Assembly: GCA_024305745.1 (NCBI GenBank)
Contig: JAHRBS010000008.1
Coordinates: forward strand, 1,922,001-1,986,000
Source: Polyporus tsugae
Taxonomy: Eukaryota > Basidiomycota > Agaricomycetes > Polyporales > Polyporaceae
Direction of reading: 5' to 3'
Length of the DNA: 64,000 bases
Both the position numbers and the translations under genes were made by a program. The notes under the pieces were generated by a model. That model made no database searches. It had not been told where the DNA came from and was given only the letters and a program-made list of their open reading frames with translations. Below, piece by piece: positions 57,797 through 64,000 of the stretch (position 1 is the first letter of the stretch; each line of letters starts with the position of its first letter).

Positions 57797-58893
57797 TCAG
57801 CTGTGCAAGTATTTACTGCATTGGACAAGGTTGAAGTCGGGCATATGCTTGGAAGATGGAGGAGATATCTGTGAACGAATGCTGGATGATCTGCGAAGGT
57901 GGGATTTGGGATCGTCTTGCAGACCAAAGATTTGAGGAAGCTTCTGCCACAGCCTGTGACGTTGTTCCCCACGGAGCTGCTCGATGACCTGCGAGCACGT
58001 GGTGCAACCCGTGAAAGGCAAAGAAACGACGTCGCGCGAGCCTTCAAAGAGATATATGTGCCCCCTCTGACTCGCGTCGTTAAGTATGGTGTCCAGCGCA
58101 CCGCAACATACATCTGGAGTGCTGCAATGTTGGGAAGCGACAAAGACTTCGTGGGTATGTCGGATCAACCGCTCCGATATCCGGCAGAGGTCTCCAAAGC
58201 CGGAAATGCAGCGTTTGGCATCGGCCTTATCCAGTACCAGGTGCGTTCCGTCCTCCCGCGCTTGTCCATCGATGATGATGTGCTCGTTTTGGGCGCAGAG
58301 GCAAAACGCGAGAGGAAGCATGCTGGGATTGTTGGTCAGCCTGGCTAGATCGATGATGTCGATAGGGTTATAACTTAAATAGCCGGAAGAGTTGAGGACT
58401 TGGAACGTGGAAAGTTGGCACTCCCATTGCACGACATTGTCTGTGAACATGCGCTTCAAGCGACAGATCGTTGCGCTCGAGCACATCGATTTGGTACTTG
58501 TGACCGAGTCGCGCGAGTGCGGAAAGTTCGGGGTACTTGAAGGCTTCACCGCGTTCCAAACTAAACCGCACATATCAGTTGTCAAACTGCTACGCCATGT
58601 CGTCCAGAAGGAGAGACATACTGCAGCGGTACCAGATGGGTGAGAAGTCACTTGAGATCCTCCGGGGAATCGGATATGCGGACTACAGGGCATCCGTCAT
58701 AGGTCTCGTCCGCATGGTTGGCAGACGAGAACATGTCGGAGAACACGGGGGAATGTAGGGAGAGAAACCCTTTGTAGACTTTGAACACAGTCTTCTTGGC
58801 AACGAGCACGACGCTGCCGTCCTCGAGCCAAAAGTCGTTATCGCGCGTGAGCTCCTCCAAAGGCGACACTGTAGGATTCGCTGTGTCTTCCAT
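57797..58893 (-). pseudogene. BTB/POZ-domain protein paralogue, broken
   Basis: The first exon starts MEDTANPTVSPLEELTRDND and carries FWLEDGSVVLVAKKTVFKVY, YKGFLSLHSPVFSDMF and VVRISDSPEDLK. A TGA follows where the relatives continue (DLRHLLRALL), with matching residues resuming after it. In the next part, SALARLGHKYQIDVLER is followed by loss of about two bases (near 58470), after which the matching frame resumes as ATICRLKRMFTDNVVQW. The frame then stays open through ARLTNNPSMLPLAFCL, GRLKQ-like helices and the C-x2-C site TGCTTCSQVI to RLWQKLPQIFGLQ, with an extended tail. Two independent lesions support a pseudogene. Confidence 0.75.
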
Positions 58894-59525
58894 GGCTGAT
58901 CGATGAGCCTTCTCCAAGCCGACTGGGCCGATCGAACTGGTGAGGGACGTTGAGATATATACACGATGTGGTTCTGCACGAAGATCTCTTTTAGAGAGAA
59001 GTGGTGAGGAATATGATGTCCGCACCTTGCGTCGCTGGCTAGTGAAGGTGGTTTGACGTGCAAATGAGGACCCGAGGAGTCAGCACAAACGATGTGAACA
59101 TAGACATCCCTGCCGCAGCATCGGGAGTGGTAGTTCAAACTTTATTTAACGTTTGATGTTGGTCATCCCAGCCATACGACACTATGTAGGCGTAACCTAA
59201 CAGGATGCACAATTGTATGCGTTGCGAGCGTCTTCGCAGAGTGCCAATCGGGGTTGCTTGCACCGTAAAGGCATGGCCACTCCCTCTCCTTCGGCTGCAC
59301 GTTGCAGAGTACCAGAGAACGTCCCCGTAAGCCAGTCTTGAAAGGCAGTGGTCGACAGTCACTGGTTTTGCCGGTACGTCCCGGAACGGTGGCTTGATCA
59401 GAATTTGAAGCATCGAAAAAGGTGATAATGGATGCAATCGTGCACGACATGTCTAAGATAATAATGATACATTGAGCAATACAAAGCGAATACCACACCG
59501 TGTCCCATGGAACCGTGAGCATCGA
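58894..59525. other. Intergenic, no gene seen
   Basis: A minus-strand frame of 119 codons (59163-59522) shows no domain and lies directly downstream of RPC19. Treated as non-coding. Confidence 0.45.
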
Positions 59526-60556
59526 TCAGCTTTTTTCGTCCCACCGCTCGTACTTGTCGTTCGTTAAGCTCTGCGTGTAGGCGTCGTCGATCGTCAAGCA
59601 GAGATCGTCCAGGTCCTTGAGAGCTTGTAGCAAGGCAGTCAGTGATGACAAGCCATCTACGTCAGAGTATTAGCCTCACTTCACAAAGACGGAATCCAGG
59701 GCGCGGGAGGGCCCGTATCTCGTGTAGAATGTGATATGGGCCGCTCTTCCGTTCCAGAGCTGCTCCGCAGGATAACCCCGGAGATGAGCCCTTGGTTGAC
59801 GACCAGAGCTACTCCAGCACTGTTCTACCATATCACGCACAATGATACTGGAACCTCTCCGTCGTGAAGAGTCGTGAAGAGAGATTGGACGTCACTCACC
59901 ATACATCTGGATTCTCATGTTGATATGATTCTCGGACGGATGCGGCACACTGCGACGAGTCAGTCAGTGTCCGTCAGAAAAACATTCACAACTGTGAAGA
60001 ATATGGGCGGAGGATGGGAATAGCAGACGGTAAGGGGCGACGCGGTCATAAATGGGATGATCAGGGCTGGACAATTGAACCCGAAAGCCGGAGCCGTAAA
60101 CAAAAAGCCGAGGACGAAACTGCCCACGATCGCTCATAACCATGAAGAAAGGGCACGAGGAAAACAAAAATGCGCGTCGCGGGAGGTATCGGAGGAAGAT
60201 TGGCTTGGCATGGGTGTATAATGAAGGAGGGACAGTAAGGAAGGAGGAGGACGTACCTGTATCCGCAGAATTCCACCTTTGGACTTGATGGCCAGAGACA
60301 ATTAACCCGCTCTGTCAATGCATGTGGCATCTCAATCAGACAATATGCAGGACGTACTTCTTCATGAGCATCCATCTGAGCGAGTTCCCGATTGTATGGG
60401 ACTCGTCATGAATCTGATATGTTGCGGCGGACAGGTCGGGCGCCGCACCCTTCAGCTGTATATCCGGCAAGGACGACGAGTCAGAGAGGGGTTGAGGACG
60501 TTTGCAGTCGACAATGGAGGACGCACAATCTGGATTTTAGGAGTCTGGTCCGCCAT
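59526..60556 (-). CDS. RPC19: RNA polymerase I and III subunit AC19
   Basis: Five small exons rebuild a full subunit of 111 residues: 60556-60527, 60455-60358, 60283-60257 (27 nt), 59949-59900 and 59656-59526. The product reads MADQTPKIQI, then a segment with DESHTIGNSLRWMLMKN, then PKVEFCGYS, VPHPSENHINMRIQMY and DGLSSLTALLQALKDLDDL, ending YERWDEKS. The HTLGN-LRW-MKNP, VEFCGYS-PHPSE and hydrophobic C-terminal helix are the hallmarks of AC19 (alpha-like subunit). All donors are canonical. Known: AC19 dimerises with AC40 and is shared by Pol I and Pol III, essential in the nucleus. The length fits the family. The fourth intron (243 nt) is much longer than the others. Confidence 0.9.
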
Positions 60557-61309
60557 ACAAGTAGAAGTTGCGTACCGAGCAGCACAACACAAAAGGCTCT
60601 GCTCTCGAGCGCCGAAAAGACGCTGGCCACGTGCCAATCTAAAGACGCCCGTCGTGGGAATGGACATGAAACGTTTAGCGCGCACGGGTGGCTGCTCCTT
60701 CAACGCTCTTCTCCCTCTGCCCCATCCTTATCCAGATACCTACCTGGCGACTCATTTCGGCTCTGTATACGCGAACTCGTCATGTTCTGGGATGCTTCAC
60801 GACGCGGGGGAATCGAGACCAGCTTCTTTTGTTTGCGGGCAGCGAGTTGACGCAAGAAACAAACAATGGCAAACAGCGCGTGAGTACGGGCAATTGTTCG
60901 TCGGTGACCAGACGCGAGCTGACCGCGTTCTGGAGGTGAAGACAAAGGAAGCCGCGCGCACTGTGTCCTCTGCTCTCTGCTTATTGATCTATTCACCGAC
61001 TTACGCTCGTGGACGACAATGTCAGGTATCCACCTCGATACTATAAAGAGCAGTCAACTGCGGGGCTAAGACTCCCGTGCTCCGCTCTCCCTCGTCCTTT
61101 CCTTTCTTGCACTCCTCGGCCTCACATCTCTTATACCCAACTTCAGACATATAATAAGGCAGTGCCTTCCGATCCGTGCCCAGGTGGTCCTCTCTTGTTT
61201 CCCATCATATCATTCCCCAGATCCCATCCTTACCATCTCAGACTTAGACGCCACCCGTCTCTCCCTCCGCGCTCCAAACCCTCACAGCAATTGCCCCCGC
61301 ACAATAAAG
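60557..61309. promoter_or_regulatory. Divergent promoter region RPC19 / unknown gene
   Basis: Divergent starts 753 bp apart. The part at 61065-61305 is strongly pyrimidine-rich on the plus strand (CT-rich tract ending CACAATAAAG just before the ATG), typical of fungal core promoters and leaders of highly expressed genes. A TATAAAG-like sequence lies at about 61043-61049. Confidence 0.5.
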
Positions 61310-62045
61310 ATGGCTTCAGCATCTGTCCAGATTCCTTCTCCCGCCCTCAACGCTTCTCGCCCCACGCTTCCCCCCTTGAGCAGCCTTTGCCTCCCCGACA
61401 TCCGCGCCCGCAGAACAAACCTTAACGTCCCCGCCATGGATTTTACGAGCACTCATACTAATGACCTTCTGGTATGTCCTCTTCGCTGCTCTTGTCGACG
61501 ATCCAAGGCTGAGGATATTATCGCAGCCGCCGCTCCCGCTCGACTTTAACCAGAGCTGGCCGCGTGCACGCCAATCCTCCGTCTCCTCCACGACCTCCTC
61601 ATGCACCTCCTCTTCACGCGCAGCTTCCCCCACCGAACCCTGGCCCCCGCGCCGCCATTCCATCACCCGCGCCGTGCGCCGGCACCATCCCTACCTCCCC
61701 GGTGACAAGTACCGCGTCGTGCTCTCGGACAACTACGACAATGCGGACGCGATGCTCGTCCTGCCCCTCCCCGCGGAGGCCGTCGACGAGAACAACAGGC
61801 CGATCCCCGAGAAGCTCAAGCAATACCGGGGCGGCAAGGCGTACCTCATCGTCGGGCCCCTCGCGCAAGAGCTCCGCGACCCCCAGAACCGCGCCCGCCT
61901 CAGGGCCGCCGTGCACCCGTACCGCCTCATCCCGCGCAACCCGCAGAGCCCCTCCAACTCGAATGCGACACCCACCGGCTCCGCGTTCCCGCACCGCCGC
62001 GACTCGACGGCGTCCGACTGCTCGGACGCGGAGGTGTGTGCGTGA
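61310..62045 (+). CDS. Small unknown protein (Pro/Ser-rich, fungal)
   Basis: Exons 61310-61471 and 61527-62045 give 226 residues. The N-terminus has a short motif (NASRPTLPPLSSLCLPDI) that I associate with small Agaricomycete proteins of unknown function, then a Ser/Arg-rich stretch. The conserved-looking core is YRVVLSDNYDNADAMLVLPL, IPEKLKQYRGGKAYLIVGPL and RLRAAVHPYRLIP, followed by a Ser-rich tail. The acceptor at 61526 is chosen because it keeps the frame from DLL to PPLPLDFNQSW. No membrane segment or signal peptide. Role unknown; the long pyrimidine-rich leader suggests strong expression (inference). Confidence 0.7.
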
Positions 62046-63653
62046 GTGCGACCCCCCTCTACCCCCTCCGCCTCCTGCGCTGCCCAGACTATCTATCGCC
62101 TTCGCCCCGGCCCCACTTGCATCTGTAACGCCTTTGGTTTCACGGATCCCGGTCATGACCCCCCACGCGCACGCCCGATAGACGACTAGCATGGACGCTC
62201 GTAGCATACCCCCGGCAACCCCACCCTGTCTCCCTACATACCACCCTGTATCGATTGCTCTCTGTGCTGTCATCGCTTTCCGCTCTCCCTCCCCCTTTTC
62301 CCCCCGACCCGCAACTTTTATTGTTTATTTTTTATTGTTTTTTATTTCTTCTGTTCATACGATTGCACGTTGTTGTTTGTCCTCGTCTGCGCTTCAACTT
62401 CATTCGTCTCGTCGTGGGTTTTCTCCAAGATTACGGCCGCTGTATCCTTAGTACAAGTGTATACTGTACAACTACGCCGCGCGGGCGGGCCCTCAGCCCG
62501 AGCGTTAACGCTCCGAGCTGGGTCCGCCCGCGCTGGCCGCATGGATGGGACTGTATCGCTGGTTCAAGGCTGGATACGGATGGGGATGATACCATCCGGA
62601 TTCCTGATTCCCTGCTGCGCGCACACTGCACGCGCGCGGGGGTACGCTACATCGCAAACAAGTACTGTATCAATACGACTTTTACACATACCCTCAGACT
62701 CTCTCTCCTGCATCATCAAGCTTCGCTGTTGGGGATCATGTTTCGTCGAGACGGAAATCGATGCACACATTGCGCATTGTTGGACGAAACCATAGCTGGC
62801 CATGGCGTCGTGGGATCGGCGCGAGATAATGATGCTTTTGTTCGCCCCTTCTGTCGATCTCCTTCCCAGTGCAGGTCGGACCCGGGCTCGGAAGAGGTGC
62901 GGAGGTGGTTCGAAATTCGGACTGCTTCGCACTCCAATTGGGCTGTGCGGTTGTCCAGGCTCGGGGTCGACGTTCATCATGCATCCGGAGCGGCGCTGAT
63001 GCCACACGTCCACAGCGGAGAAGACAGGAGATGTCGACTTGCAATACTTGCCTCTTGAGTGTTATTTCATCCCCAGGCTCCGGGCTGTCCGTGCGGTGGA
63101 CAGAGCAACGTCATCAAATGCATCACCGGACGCATCAAGAGAGAAGACTCCGGAGCGGTGAGATATCTCATACTTGGGTGGGGGGCCATACAGTACGCCC
63201 AGGACGTGGCGCGAGTCCGACAAACCATTGTCCGCCCAATCCGGATGCGTACCAGAACGGCAACTCAAATCTCATGCCACATCGCATGATTCATCGCCTC
63301 AGTGGCCCGGGCTTCAGTATGACACACGCACAAACGCGGCCAGATTGACTCACACAACGCGCCCTCTATACTGGATATATATCACGCTTCTATGTACCCA
63401 AATTTAAGTATAGTCAGATTATAGATGGATCGCCCGGAAGAGTTCACCGCTATCGCGTCAGAAGCCAGGTCCGGGCCCTCCCTGCTGCGCGCGCCCCGTG
63501 GCCACCACACCCCCAGAGCCACCCGCGCAAGGTTAACCCATGCCCAATTCAGAACCCACAAAGGGCCCGGTTGTGCCACCGGCGACTTACCCACAGGCCA
63601 CTAAGTAGCACCGGGCCTTGGCGAGTCGCGACTACAGTACTTGAGTCTTGGGG
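62046..63653. other. Intergenic, no gene seen
   Basis: 3' region of the preceding gene, with T-rich stretches (62320-62350). A 267-codon frame (62255-63058) and others cross it, without domains, introns or bias. Confidence 0.5.
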
Positions 63654-64000
63654 TTACAGCTTCGCCTGCGCCTGCGCCCGCGGGACGCGGAGCGCCGACA
63701 GCCCGTCGATCGCCTCCTCCGTCTCGACCTCGATGCGCCGGAGCAGCTCCTCGCACGTCGGCACGTCCTTGATGAGGCCCATGACGATGCCCGCGGTCCA
63801 GATGCCGTGCTCGGGGTCGCCGAGCTCGTACACGAGGCGGCCGCGCTGGCCGGAGACGAGCTCGCGGACGTCTTCGAACTTGGCGCCGCCGGGGCGGCGC
63901 TCGAGCGCGACGACCTGCTGCGCGACGCCGTTCTTGAAGACGCGCGCGGTGTTGTGGAGCGTGCGGAAGATGTGCACCGTGTCCTTTTCGGTGGAGGCGA
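63654..64000 (-). CDS. Nitronate monooxygenase, C-terminal part (runs off window)
   Basis: The minus-strand frame open to the window edge encodes the last 115 or so residues: STEKDTVHIFRTLHNTARVF, KNGVAQQVVALERRPGGAKF, GRLVYELGDPEHGIWTAGIV and DVPTCEELLRRIEVETEEAI, ending RAQAQAKL. The HTLRNTARVFKN-like start, the GD...G-W-AG--VGLI segment and PTC-ELL-RI near the end are typical of fungal 2-nitropropane dioxygenase/nitronate monooxygenases. Known: an FMN enzyme that oxidises toxic nitronates such as propionate-3-nitronate. The FMN-binding N-terminal part lies beyond 64000. No break seen. Confidence 0.85.
   Translation of the reverse strand, partial: ASTEKDTVHIFRTLHNTARVFKNGVAQQVVALERRPGGAKFEDVRELVSGQRGRLVYELGDPEHGIWTAGIVMGLIKDVPTCEELLRRIEVETEEAIDGLSALRVPRAQAQAKL

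Noticed and set aside
59163..59522. 119-codon minus-strand frame just after RPC19
   Set aside because: Starts within the 3' region of RPC19, has no domain and no splice signals linking it to a gene.
61614..62273. 219-codon minus-strand frame
   Set aside because: Antisense of the small unknown gene and its tail; Gly/Val/Arg composition typical of a shadow frame.
62255..63058. 267-codon plus-strand frame after the small unknown gene
   Set aside because: Begins in T-rich 3' sequence, low-complexity start, no domain, no similarity to anything in the window, and overlaps equally long frames on the other strand.

Overview
The window is nuclear DNA of a filamentous basidiomycete, most likely a wood-decay Agaricomycete of the Polyporales type. 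The signs are GC-rich coding sequence, many short GT-AG introns (about 50-70 nt), closely packed genes on both strands, a FunK1-type fungal kinase, fungal BTB/F-box/HNH families and a microsomal P450 relic. I read gene models by joining exons across frames; no search could be run, so family names rest on motifs and remembered family features.

Layout. 0-9 kb: a decayed cytochrome P450 (421-2563), an F-box protein (3116-4743), a DUF1295/steroid-reductase-like membrane protein (4940-6380, minus) and an HSL-type alpha/beta hydrolase (6799-9013). 9.3-33 kb is a duplication-rich zone. An ING-family PHD protein, a tRNA-His with intron and a CFA20-domain protein form one unit, present nearly identically in two inverted arms (about 9.98-13.13 kb and 29.74-32.92 kb). 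A third, gutted copy lies at 13.6-14.95 kb. Between the arms are an unknown basic protein (16082-17991), two HNH-type paralogues (18928-20216 and 28012-29340), a broken lysophospholipase (20719-23240) and an unknown glycine-zipper protein (23869-25657, minus).

33.4-38.8 kb holds MSH6 (minus), sharing a 366-bp promoter with an intact BTB gene (39131-40257). 40.6-46.8 kb is a second, older inverted copy of 22.7-27.7 kb. It carries the second glycine-zipper gene (43818-45612) and truncated lysophospholipase ends. The two inverted pairs interlock (A-B-A'-B'). 47-59 kb contains two broken BTB paralogues, a FunK1 kinase (50703-53738), an unknown gene (56059-57239) with a decayed paralogue (48.3-49.2 kb), and MFS-transporter scraps. 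59.5-64 kb returns to ordinary genes: RPC19 (59526-60556, minus), an unknown small protein (61310-62045) and the end of a nitronate monooxygenase (63654-64000, minus).

There is no operon-like or biosynthetic cluster logic. Housekeeping genes (MSH6, RPC19, ING, CFA20) are interspersed with recently and anciently duplicated accessory families, many of which survive in only one intact copy. The most notable content is the pair of interlocked inverted segmental duplications and the duplicated, unrecognised glycine-zipper protein.
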